The position numbers were made by a program, and so were the translations under genes. From assembly GCA_039545275.1 (NCBI GenBank), contig BCHS01000002.1, positions 310,001-374,000 on the forward strand: 64,000 nucleotides of DNA, in the 5' to 3' direction. The DNA comes from Pseudomicrostroma phylloplanum (lineage: Eukaryota; Basidiomycota; Exobasidiomycetes; Microstromatales). Below are positions 41,657 to 52,237 of this stretch, one piece after another (position 1 is the stretch's first letter; each line of letters begins with the position of its first letter). A model generated the notes under the pieces. It made no database searches. It was not told where the DNA came from and saw only the letters and a program-made list of their open reading frames with translations.

Positions 41657-43489
41657 ATGCCTCCTTTCGAAGCAGTAACTTCCCGAGCGAGTTTCGATCT
41701 GACTCGACGTTGCCTTGTTACCTTTCAGACTCTAGGGCTCAGGCGTGAGCCTTGCCTATCCACCGAGCAGTCTCATGAAGTCATCGCTGTGATCGGATCC
41801 ACAGGCACCGGCAAGTCTCAGCTCGGCGTAGAGATCGCAGAGTACATCTCTTCCACCTCTTCCTCTTCCTGGTCTGAGAAGTACACTTTCGCTTCGGTCA
41901 TCTCCGCTGACTCGATGCAGATCTACCATGGGCTGGACGTGATCACGAACAAGGCCAATGTGAGCGAGATGGCTTCCGTGCCCCACCACTTGATGTCTTT
42001 CCTCCCCGTCGGAGAAGAGTACGACGTTGGTAGGTTCTGTCATGATGCTAAGAGACTCGGCGAAGGGATGCTTAAGCAGAAAGAGCTCCCCCTTGTTGTT
42101 GGGGGCACTACGTACTACGTTCAACACCTGCTTTTTCCCGGCAAGGTCGTTACCGCGCGCCTGGCAGAGGGGCGAGGAGGTGATGTTGAGCACAGAGAGG
42201 CAAACGTGGTCACCAGCCCCGCTAACGAGGAGCTGATGCAGCGCATCAAGACGCTGCCTCAGCAGGAAGCAGCGACATGGGAAGCCGTGGTATCCACATC
42301 TCGCAACACATTGCCGGGCGTGCCGCCTCTGCACCTGTGGCAACTGCTCGACAAGCTGGACCCAGACATGGCAAAGCGGTGGCATCCTCAAGACAGTCGC
42401 AAGATTTCAAATTCTCTGCGAGTCATTGCAGACACTGGACGACCCCATTCCGATTGGGTCAGAGAGCAAGAGGCAGGAGGCAAGGGAGCTGAGGAAGACT
42501 CGTCGACCTCGCCCTCGCCCTCGCAATGGGCTGGCAGGCCGCTGCGCGTACTACTGATTTGGGTGTGGGCTTCCCGAGATGATCTCTATCTTCGCTTGGA
42601 CAAGAGAGTGGAGAAGATGATCCCTCCCGGGCTCCTGAAGGAGATTTGCGAGCTTAGAGAGATCGCTGAAAGAATGAAGACAGACGAGGGCAGGGATGAG
42701 ACGGACTATACGCGAGGGATCTTCCAAGCCATCGGCTACAAGGAATTCAAGCCCTTCCTAGATGCCCTGGACGCCGCTGGCATCTCCGGCGTCGACGTAG
42801 ATCTAGCCGCTCTGTCGCCAGAACTCAAGAGTCTCTTCGAGCGCGGTCTGCAAGGCATGATGACCGCGACAAGGCAGTATGCGAAGAAGCAAGTCGCCTG
42901 GATGAAGAACAAGCTTTTGCCCGAGGTTAGGAAGCGAAGAGAGAGGGGAGAAGAGGTAGAAATAATACTTCTTGACACCACCGACGTGGACAAGTGGCAA
43001 GACAATGTCAAGACGCCCGCACTTGAGGCGGTCAAGAGGTTCCTTGCCGGCGAGAGGCTGCCTGCATCTATTCATACCGAGGCTTCGATACGGGAGCTCG
43101 TGCCTTTGCTGAAAGAGCCGGAGGCGAAGACCGACGATTCTGCAATCGCCAACGCTGGGCCATCGTCTCTGTCGTCAAACGCATACAAACTGTGCGAAGT
43201 CTGCACGAACTCACGTGAGAACAAAGCATCGTCCCCGGTCTACTATCGACAAGCCGACGAGCGGCATCACACAACGAGCAAGGGACATCGCCATGCGTTG
43301 AATCGACTGCGCAACAAGGAACGTCTCGAGAACGAAGGCACTCTGGCCGATGCTAGTGACGCAGCTCTGGAGAAGGCAGAGCAGAGAGCTGCGAAGAGGG
43401 CCAAGGCAAGTCATGCCAAGTCTGCGCAGGAAGAGATGGGCGATGCCGGGAGAACCGCGCCGCAAGAACAGCCGGCTTTCTCTTCTGGC
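41657..43489 (+). CDS. MOD5: tRNA dimethylallyltransferase (MOD5/TRIT1); frame runs on into GPI10
   Basis: Adds an isopentenyl group to A37 of tRNAs reading U-starting codons (cytosol, nucleus, mitochondria in yeast). No intron. From MPPFEAV the P-loop GSTGTGKS is at residues 47-54, then ISADSMQIYHGLDVITNK (substrate Asp in the DSMQ motif), VVGGTTYYVQHLL, NSLRVIADTGRPHS, YTRGIFQAIGYKEF and TATRQYAKKQVAWMKN; the family signature is complete. A C-terminal zinc finger as in Mod5 is present: Cys513, Cys516, His538, His544 (CEVC ... HTTSKGH). About 60 charged residues follow and then, without any stop codon, the frame enters the GPI mannosyltransferase. The end given (43489) is only the base before the next in-frame ATG; there is no true stop. 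The start lies 86 bases after the LTA4H stop. Confidence 0.85.
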
Positions 43490-45762
43490 ATGACAACATC
43501 GGCAAGTGGTGGACTCGTGGCCGGCACACTCAGAAGACGAGGTGAAGAGGAGGAGTCTAGCGACCATCTCGGAGGAGAGAGGAGCGACCTTCCGGCCGTT
43601 CCGCCTGACTTCACTCACGATCCGCGTCAGCAGTTGCCAGCTTCGCACCCGCAAAAGCGAACCTCCCCACTTCTCTTCCTAGTGGGGTTCCATGTACTGC
43701 TCGCCTGCCTCACCCTGACGTTCTTCCAGCCAGACGAATTTTGGCAGTCGCAAGAAGTGGCTCACCGTCTCAGCTTCGGATACGGGTACCTTACCTGGGA
43801 GTGGCGACACCCTGGACGCCCCGAGTCCTGGCTTGGACTTCTGAGCCAGCCCGACTCGCCTCAAAAGATTTGGGACTACTTGGAGGAAGGCCCAGTGAGA
43901 AGTGTGCTGTATCCTCTCATCTTTGTGCCTGGCTATCTGGCGCTCAAAGCGACTCAGCTCGACCAGTACTTCACATTACTTGTAAGTGGCTAGGAGTGTT
44001 CTACATAAGCCCGGAACAGTGCCTTGACATTCGCACTTTGCCCTCTTCCTTCAGACTCTCGCCCCACGTCTGATTCAGGCACTACTCTCGGCTGTCGCTG
44101 CTCATCACACATACATGATAGCCGATCAGCTCATCGGTGGTCCTGCCGTCGGGTACGCTACCCTTTTCTCTCTCCTCACGTCACCTTACTATCTCTACAC
44201 GGCGACCCGGACCTTTTCGAACACTGCTGAAGCGAGCTTGAGCACTATTGCCCTCTACCACTGGTTGAAGAGCACGCACGACGCAAGCGGTCGGCGCACC
44301 CTAGCACTCAGTCTCGCAGCATTGGCTTGCCTCATCAGACCGACGAATGCTGTCCTGTGGATATTCCTCTTTGCGGAAGAGATGCTCAAGTCGTCGAGGG
44401 CTACCTCAACTGCCAAGGAGAAGATGAGAAAGTCTGCCGACGGACGTGCCTCGCTCATCGCTACCGCCATCGTCATTGGGTGAGCATGCTCGAAGATTCA
44501 TTTGTCTCCTCTCCGTCATACACTACTGACATCGAATCTGCTCCTCGCACAGCTTCGGTTCCATCCTTCTTACTGCTTTCCTCGACTCGTGGTTCCATCA
44601 GAGACCCGCCCTGCCCCTCATTCCTTTCCTGAACCAAAACGTCTTTCAGTCGATCTCCCTCTTCTACGGGTCCAATCCCTGGCACTGGTACATCAGCCAA
44701 GGTCTGCCCATTGTAGGCATGACTGCTCTGCCCTCCGTCTTCCTCGGAGGGAGACGACTCTGGTTGCAGGGGGGTATCGGCGCGTCACTTGTCAGACTTA
44801 CCGTCTGGACTATCGCGGTGTACTCGTGCCTGGGCCACAAGGAGTGGCGCTTCCTCCAGCCGATCGTGGCGCTACTGCACACCATGGCCGGGAAGCACCT
44901 CGCTACCCCTACTGCCAGCGCGACTGCGACTGGGACTGCCACATCCTCGATGAGGGGAAGGAGCACTCTGTCCAATCTCCTCGCAAGCACATCGCACCGC
45001 AAGCTCTTCCTGCTGCATCTGAGCACCCTCCCCTTGGCCATCTACCTGCTCCTCTTCCACTGCATCGGTCAATCCTTCACCCTGCCCCGCTACCTGCGTG
45101 CAGCTCATGCAAAGGGCGAATTGAAGAGCGTGGGGTTTCTGATGCCATGCCACTCGACGCCGTGGCAGAGTCACTTCCATCTGGAAGCACTCGATGAGGA
45201 ACGAGGAGGAGTAGGAGAAGACCGACTCTGGTTCCTCAGCTGCGAGCCCCCCAGGGGCAGCTCGGCGGACGTGTCGAGCGGTGGCGGTACTGACACCTAC
45301 TGGGACGAGTCCGACTATTTCTACGCGGACCCGCTGCGCTACCTGCGCCTCTACCTACCTGCGCACGTCGACGAGTTTTTTACCTCTATGCCGGCCCGGG
45401 GGAGGTGGGACTCACAGCTACACGGAGGCATGTGGGGTTCGCACGAGATAGGAGCAGGGCCAGGATCAGGAGCAGGCTCCAGCGTATCTCTGCACCAATG
45501 GCCCTCTCACCTCCTCACATTCGAAGCACTCCTCACCGCAACCTACACCCCTCGTGACGCCGCATCAGTCCCCTCGCACTCGGTGTCTGTGGAGACGGAG
45601 CTCCGCAACAAAGGCTACACGCCCGAGACGCGCCTCTGGAACAGTCTCTTCCACGATGATCCGAGGAGGAGAGGACGGATCGTCGTTTGGCGTTGGACTG
45701 GGGCTGGGGGGCCGCTTTGGGTGGAGGGGGAGGGCAAGGGTCAGTCAGCAGAGATGTTCTGA
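43490..45762 (+). CDS. GPI10: GPI mannosyltransferase 3 (GPI10/PIG-B), in frame with upstream MOD5
   Basis: Adds the third mannose to the GPI anchor precursor at the ER, using dolichol-phosphate-mannose. Exons 43490-43981, 44055-44479 and 44553-45762 give 708 residues from the ATG MTTSASGG; read from the MOD5 start the product is 1319 residues. Landmarks of the GT22 family: FFQPDEFWQSQEVAHRLSFG (first luminal loop, catalytic Asp region), YLTWEW, RTFSNTAEASL, LACLIRPTNAVLW, FYGSNPWHWYISQGLP, GHKEWRFLQP, LMPCHSTPWQSH and SDYFYADPLRYL. Several hydrophobic segments span the ER membrane. Ending at SAEMF. I do not see a promoter-like interval before 43490, because the preceding sequence is open MOD5 frame; so the ATG is a choice, not a demonstrated start. 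Confidence 0.88.
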
Positions 45763-46231
45763 GCTGAGCGGGGAGAGGAGCATGGGCCCGAAGAGTGGGC
45801 GAACCGTTCCGCTTTCGTTTTGTTTATTGTCCGAGTCAGTACCATTGTCACAGTCATCGTCATCGTCACCACCACCACCACCACCACCACCACCACCACC
45901 ACCATCATCATTGTCACCAGCACCAATACCTCCATACATCTTCATCATCACAAGATCAATTCTTCTTCTGGTCGTTACATACATAGATAGATTGAACCCG
46001 ATAAGAGGCCAGAAAAATTTCGAGAAAAGGGCTAGCGACACGACGACGACGAACGAGACAGAGAAAGAGAAAGAGCGATACAAGTCGATTTCCACCCTTC
46101 ACAACATAAGAACACATCATAGCATAGCACAGCACAGCACAGCACAGGTGGGAAGAGGGCGGTAAGAAGAGCTACCTCGCTCTCCTCATTCGACCCACTT
46201 GCAGCCCACACCTACTCCCCCAGTCACGCGC
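45763..46231. other. Convergent 3' region between GPI10 and the amine oxidase
   Basis: 469 bases between converging stop codons, with a CAC array (45867-45903) and an AGCAC repeat near 46120-46145. No gene recognised. Confidence 0.55.
45867..45903. repeat. CAC trinucleotide microsatellite
   Basis: About 12 consecutive CAC units in 3' intergenic sequence. Confidence 0.92.
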
Positions 46232-48521
46232 TCACTTGCAGCACGACGTGCCATTCGTACCGTTTGTAGCCCCCGTCTCCGCACCAAACTTTGCCGCTAC
46301 ACTCTTTGCGTCCTGTACCGAAGGAACATCCAGCGCGGGGTTTCGTGCAAAGAATCCCACCGGCTTGAACATCACTCGGATCGTCTCGGCAGGCATGACG
46401 GGGAAATCCTCTGGTCTGGGAACATGTGTGGTCCCCACGGTGAAAAAGGTGATGATGTCCTCGTTTGCCACCTTGGCGGATCCGTCTCCGACCCAGTTTT
46501 GAACCGAGTCCTTTTGCACCTCGCGGGTTTGGACGGGGTAGCGTCCGGCGGGGTAGAGGCGCATCTCCTCGTAAGGGACAGTCCAGAGGCTGTGCTTTGA
46601 AAAGGGAGCACGAATGGCGCAAATGGAGTCTTGCTTGGCGTAGAGCTTGGGCATAGATGCCGTCATGAGCTTGTAGCCTACCGGGCTGCCGCTAGAGTAG
46701 TGCTTGACATTCTCATTGACAATGCTCCAGCTGCGCTCATTGTTTGGGTTGGCGTCACGAACCGCCTCGCCGGCAGTCTGGAGCACGCGCTTCGTCGTTG
46801 TGAAACCGTTGCCGGCCCAATTCTCGTTGCTTCCCGTGGGCTCAGACTTGGCCACGATCTCCTGCTCAACGATACTGTTCTTGGGTCCGTCGATGTGAGG
46901 GTCCACTCGGAGGGAGAAGAGATGCTGGTGGAGATGAGCAGAGATCTGGGGTGCAACCTCGGTAGCGTAGCCGCCAGTGGGCTCTCCGGGAGCCAACAGG
47001 TAGAGGTTTAGGATACCAGTGAGCTTGATGTCGAGCTCGATGTTGCCGTCCAGGTGGAAGCTCCAGTTGATCTGGTACTCGTAGTTGGCTACGGTGCACA
47101 CCATGGAGATGACCAGCTTCCTGCCTCGCACATTGTGGGCTCGTCCACCAGTGCGGTAGTCGGTGTGCTTCCACATGAGTCCAGTGTCCTCCTCGTGGAT
47201 GCAAATGGCATTCTTGACAGTGTCGACGCTACCGTCGTGCTTGGTGTTGTGTCCGTCCATGTACTGAATCTGGCCAAGACAGTCGCAGCCGAGGGAAAGG
47301 GAGTTGGCAAGGAAGCCCAGTCCGTACTCTCCCACGTCAAAGGCGAACTTCTTGTAGTGAGGCCAAGCGGGGTCGGCGTAGGGCACAACCATCTCAGCCA
47401 AGCTCATACGGTAGAAGAGGGGCCTCTCCTTGGGCTCGGCCTTGCTGGCGCCTGCAATCTCGTCGTCCTTGTAGGTGATGGTGGACAAGACCAGTCCCTC
47501 TCGGGAATGGAATCCAACGTGTACCTTCCACTTCTGCCACTCCAGAACGTTGCCGTCCAGCTTGAAGCTCACACCCTCTGGCTGCTCAATGTGGAGCGGC
47601 TTGAGGTCAGTTCGCATCTGAATGGGCTTCTCCGGGCTGAAGGGGGATGCAGTGGCGAACTCTGGCAAGTAGTCGTGCTTCTGGGTTGGGGGAGGGATTC
47701 GTGCTCGCTCCGTGGGAGGGTCGAAGGAGGCCTCCTTGGGCTCGGCGGTGGTGCCTGAGCTCAGTGCGCCATCCTTGCCAACTCGGTGAGGAGGGTAGTC
47801 GATGGCCAGGATCTCACCAGTGTTGCAGTCCAGCACGGGCATGAAGTCCAAGGGGTGAGCGTAGAGGTGCTCATCCTTTCCGTAGCGGGCGTAAGCGATG
47901 CAGTTCTGCAGACGTCTGCCTGGCCATCGCGAGTCCCACCCGATACTCCAACCGTCACAGAAGAGCTGCTCTGGGGCAACACCGACGTCGGCGGCGGCCT
48001 TGAGGACTCGCTGGTCCTTTCGGCACATCTCCTCTGCCAGACACAGCTCCTCGGCAGTGAGGGATGGCTGGACGCCCTCGGCGAGCTTCTCTACGTTGTC
48101 AATGGAGACGCCATTGTTGATGGTAGTGAGAATCTCGTAAGCAGCACCAGAGACGATGTCGTTGATGTGCACCCAGAATTGTCGCTGCACCTTGGAGGTG
48201 GCAGCAGCGGCGCTGCCGCCAGCGAAGAAGCCGGCGTCGATGACGGCATTCTTCTCTGGCTCATGGAGGAAGATGTTGAGGAAGCGGAATGCCTTTGCAT
48301 TGAGCTTCTCGACCATGTAGGTGCGCACGGCACTGCTGACGGCGAGGATCTGAGAGAGGGAGAGTGGTGGGGGTCAGGGTATAAGGTGGTGGTGGTGAGC
48401 AAGACATAGCAAGGGCAATGGCAGACGTGCTTCTCCACTGTGGTACTGGTGCACTCACCTCTTCCTCGGCAGGAGGGTCGAGAGGGTGCTTTGCAGCACT
48501 TGGTACCTTTACCGGCGACAT
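46232..48521 (-). CDS. Copper (topaquinone) amine oxidase
   Basis: Two exons, 48521-48459 (21 codons) and 48349-46232, give 726 residues. Oxidises primary amines to aldehydes with release of ammonia and hydrogen peroxide. The cofactor tyrosine is Tyr444 in VANYEYQINW, the NYxY motif from which topaquinone is formed. Catalytic base Asp359 is in FDVGEYGLG. Copper ligands are His495 and His497 (HQHLF) and His663 (HVPRPEDFPVMP). Two N2/N3-type domains precede the catalytic barrel. Fungal relatives are often peroxisomal, but the C-terminus ends in Cys-Cys-Lys rather than an SKL-type signal and no secretion signal is seen, so location is open. The gene converges on GPI10; its upstream flank carries GGCAGG repeats. 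The long exon and complete active site argue that it is functional. Confidence 0.94.
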
Positions 48522-49557
48522 TGCGATAAGGTCCGTGTGTGTGTGTGTGTGGTGTGTGGGAAGGGTGGCGTACGTCTGCCTGCTTGGTAAATGCGAGGGC
48601 TAGCAGGAAGGGGTAGCTATGTGAGAGTTGCGATGGGATGGAGGGATGATATGGATGAAGGATGAACGACGAGTTGAGCAAGAGGGGTGAGTAGGTACCA
48701 AGGGGGGGACTGAGCAATGGGTGGGAAGCAATCGTCTGAGGCATTTATCACTTGCAATCAATCTCCCTTTGGCCTCACGGTGTCCTCCCGAGATACGCAC
48801 ACCCACCCACCCACCCACCCTGACAAGGACATTGGCTCCTGCGCGTGTGCCTCGCTCCGACTCTGGGCCCCCGCCGGCTGACCCCTTTGCCTTTGCCTTT
48901 ATCAGGGGCAGGCAGGCGCAGGCAGGCGCTGCTGCAGCAATCGCCTCCGCCCCGTCGAGCGCCCCGCCGCTCCGACCTGGGCTGCAGACGGAGAGGAGCC
49001 GAGGGGAGACAAGAGACAGGCAGACAGACAGCTCGTCCCCACGCTCAAACGCTCAAAGGCCCAATCTCACTGCCAACTCTCCTTGTCTTGCCTTGTCTCG
49101 CCTGGCTTTGCCATGGCCCGTGTCGGGGAGAAGCCTAAATAGATAGACGCACCACCCACGGGAGTTGAGCCGACAAGACACCGCTCCCCACTAGCCTGTC
49201 CCGGACACAGCCTGGCTAATTGATAGCCCGGGAGAGGGCGGGGCGGGGCGAGGAACCCACCATACATGCAGTGGACGCAGCGCCGTGAGTCATGTCAGAG
49301 TAGGGCACTCGGACAAGATAAGACGCACCTGCCAAAGGAGGGGGAGACCGTGCACATGATGCTTTCACTCCTTACAGTGGTACACCCACACTTACACAGC
49401 TTGACGGCGGCGTCGATTAGACCGCGGCACTAGGTACGAGCTTGGATAGTCGCGTGATAGAAGCAAGTGGTTACAGTAAAGTCAGGGCAATGCATGTATG
49501 GTATACGTACGGAATGGAAAGGGCAACGCGCCCCCGCAAGAAAAGCTCCCTCCCCTC
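48522..49557. promoter_or_regulatory. Upstream region of the amine oxidase and 3' flank of the TLC gene
   Basis: 1036 bases without a recognised gene. Holds a GT run (about 48536-48558), a CACC array (about 48798-48820) and GGCAGGCG repeats (about 48905-48930), plus A/G-rich and C-rich patches. No RNA gene seen. Confidence 0.5.
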
Positions 49558-51406
49558 TCAGTCGTCCCACACGACGACGTCCCTCGCCCTCACCTCCATC
49601 TGCCGGCGCAAATCTCCCACGAATCTCCTCCTCCCCTCTCCCTCCCTCTTCTCCACATTCAGCGGCCGCACCTCGTATGGATCCCCAACCAGGTCAGGGG
49701 GCAGAGGCAGGCCCGACAGCTTGAATACACTGGTCAGGTCCAGGTTGCTCAGAGCTCGATCCGTCTCGCTCCTAGTGCGTGCGAGCGCTTCATCGTCGCT
49801 CTGACTGTACCCGTCTGCTAGCGTCCCCTCGTCGGTCTTGCCGTTGATGGCCCTACGTACCGCTCGCAGAACACCGCGACGGAGCATAGCTCGTGCCTTT
49901 TGGGCGCGACTACGCTCTTCAGCCGCGGTTCTGCTGAGTTGACGATCCTCACCCTCATCGCTCGGGGGAGTATCTATGTCCGTATCGCTCCTTTCCGACG
50001 CCTCGCCAAGGGACACGCGAGGCCTCCTCCCAGGGGGTCGACGGAGCTCCATCTGCAATGCCTCCTCCTCGAAGTGACGCCTCCACGAGTCTGGTGCTCC
50101 AAGCCATAGTCGGCGTACCGCATCCGCCACCAGACGTCGAGCTCGATCTCGAGCTTCGGCCGCAGAGCGAATCGCCAGAAAAGGCTCGCGGGAGTCGTCC
50201 GTAGCGCCCTCTGGCGGGACAGGGGCGGTGAGATGGCGCGCTTGCCGCACTGCGTCTGCCGAGGTTCGTCGTCGCTGTAGACTCGGACGCACGGGGACTT
50301 GCAGGAGCAATGGGTCTGCAGATGGCTGCAATGGGGCGTCCAGCAGCGGGATCGAGTCGATGGCACTAGCAGACTGTGTTCGACCCAGTACGAGATTCAT
50401 GGGTCGCCTGCCAGCAGCAGCCGCCTTTGCAAATGCGCTCGTGCCAGAATCGATCAACCTCGTAGCGCTGAGTACGGGGCTTGGGCCCGGCGTGGGAAGC
50501 GGCGTATTGACTGCGCTGGAGAGATTGGGAGCCTGGAAACCGTTGAAGGCCTGGGCAGCAATGCTGGCAAATTGGTTGGCTTGCTTTTCTCGCTCTGCTT
50601 TTGCTGCCAGCTTGCGCTTTGCCATTCGTCTGCGTACAGACAGGATGCACTTCCAACCCCACCAGAGGTGCATAGGGAGAGTCGCAGCTATGGAGATGCA
50701 GGGCCCCAAATCGATGGCCGGGTTCGATCGACGCCGCTCGACGATGGACGCGACCAGGAGGGCGATGTGAAAGAAGACTCGTGTGAGGAAGAAGGTAGAG
50801 GCGAAGCCAAAGTTGGACCGCAGAGGCGGGTGGAGGGAGGCAATGCCCATGACGAAAGTCGGGAGCTGGGTCGAAGAGGAAGGGCGACTGGTCAGCGGAA
50901 AGTGGAGCAGACGCATCACAAAGGCTGTAGGCCTAGCTCACCTCGAATACGCAAGCCATGACAGCAATGTGCCCCCATCCTTTATGCACCCAGAATGTAA
51001 AGAGCCCCAAGTAAACGGTGTGATGCGCCCATCCCGAGGAGAAGTTGATCAGCTTGCGATAGTAGATGCTTCCCAGACCCAGATCCGAGGCGAGGTATAC
51101 GACAAAGAAGGCGCACACAGCATGCGTGAATGGCCGTCTAGGTTGAATAGCCCCAAAATCGAGACCATGGCTGAAGAAGTCCCATAAGTAAGGCACGGCG
51201 GCGAGGGTCGTGACGCCGGCATTGAGCGTGGTGAGGATCCAGCAGCGCTTCTTGAGTTGGCTGAGGGCTGAGCCGGAGAAGACGGTGGCAGAGAGGAGAT
51301 GGAAGAGGCCGTGTTGGATCAAGAGGGACCCGCAGAGGGCGTAGGTGATGAGCGGATCGTTGAGGGGTGAGTCCGCGGGGAAGAGGTTCGAGAGCATCAT
51401 TATCAT
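49558..51406 (-). CDS. TLC-domain membrane protein (TLCD/TMEM56-like) with a long C-terminal tail
   Basis: Two exons, 51406-50942 and 50865-49558, give 590 residues. I chose ATG 51406 (MIMMLSNLF) because family similarity starts just after it; the frame is open further up but without an ATG. Residues about 15-215 hold several hydrophobic segments: PLITYALCGSLLIQHGLFHL, VCAFFVVYLASDLGLGSIYY, GWAHHTVYLGLFTFWVHKGW, VFELPTFVMGIASLHPP and TRVFFHIALLVASIV. The His-His pair of the TLC fold is present (GWAHHT). TLC proteins handle membrane lipid composition or sphingolipid synthesis; ceramide synthases carry an extra Lag1 motif, which I do not find. The last 350 residues are Arg/Ser/acidic and disordered, ending VVVWDD. 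Function of the tail is unknown. Confidence 0.8.
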
Positions 51407-52237
51407 GCAGGCACACCACTGCTTGAGTGGCGTCACTGTATCTGCTTCTATGCAATGGATCGAGTGTAGCCTATGAGGCTCCCTGATATTGGTGGACACA
51501 GTCCCTCGCAGCGGACTGGCTATAGCTGTCTGAGTGAAGAGAAGGTGGGTGGCCACGATACGATGTCGCGATTGCCGCGCCTCGTGAGCTGCCGAAGGAC
51601 TAGCGTCCGGTAAGACGCTAAGGGAATGAAGGTGGCATCAGACGTCTACAGAATAGCACACTCCACTCCACAAGACAACCCCACCACGTCTATGCGGGGG
51701 GCGAGGTGCAGAGGAGACACAAAAGTGGGGAAAGGGGCCAGGCAGATGCAGCGTGGTGCAGCAGCAGCAGCAGCAGCAGCGTGTTTGGACCACCCTTCGA
51801 CTCTTTCCGACGCGGAGCAAACGTTCCTCCCTTTGCGCCGGCAACGTGCATTCGATCTCCCACTCCGCTCCACACGCAACACAAAGGGATAGTCTAAAGG
51901 GGACAAGGACCGATTAGTCTACATGAGTCAGCTCCGACAAAAGAGGCCGCAATGGCAAATCACAAGACGATATCACGCATGCGCAAGATCCCAGAGAGTG
52001 ACTATAGTATTGTACAATATCTTTACAGAGCTCAAAAAGGTGCGAGGTGGGTGCAGAGCACTCACACTCGACTTGTATGTGATATGCCACGGTATTATGA
52101 AAAGCCACGCAAGCGGAGCAAAAAAGAGGTACGAGGTCCTCCAACGAGGGCCTTATGTAGAGTATGCAGGGGCAAGAGGGGGGCGGGCCTAGAGGTCCTT
52201 TTGAGAATGGAATTCGGTACTTTTACTTTTCGTGACA
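51407..52237. promoter_or_regulatory. Upstream region of the TLC gene and 3' flank of the Ser-rich gene
   Basis: 831 bases, with a GCA array (51758-51781) and no recognised gene. The AT content rises somewhat around 51950-52110. Confidence 0.5.
51758..51781. repeat. GCA trinucleotide microsatellite
   Basis: Eight consecutive GCA units in intergenic sequence. Confidence 0.9.
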
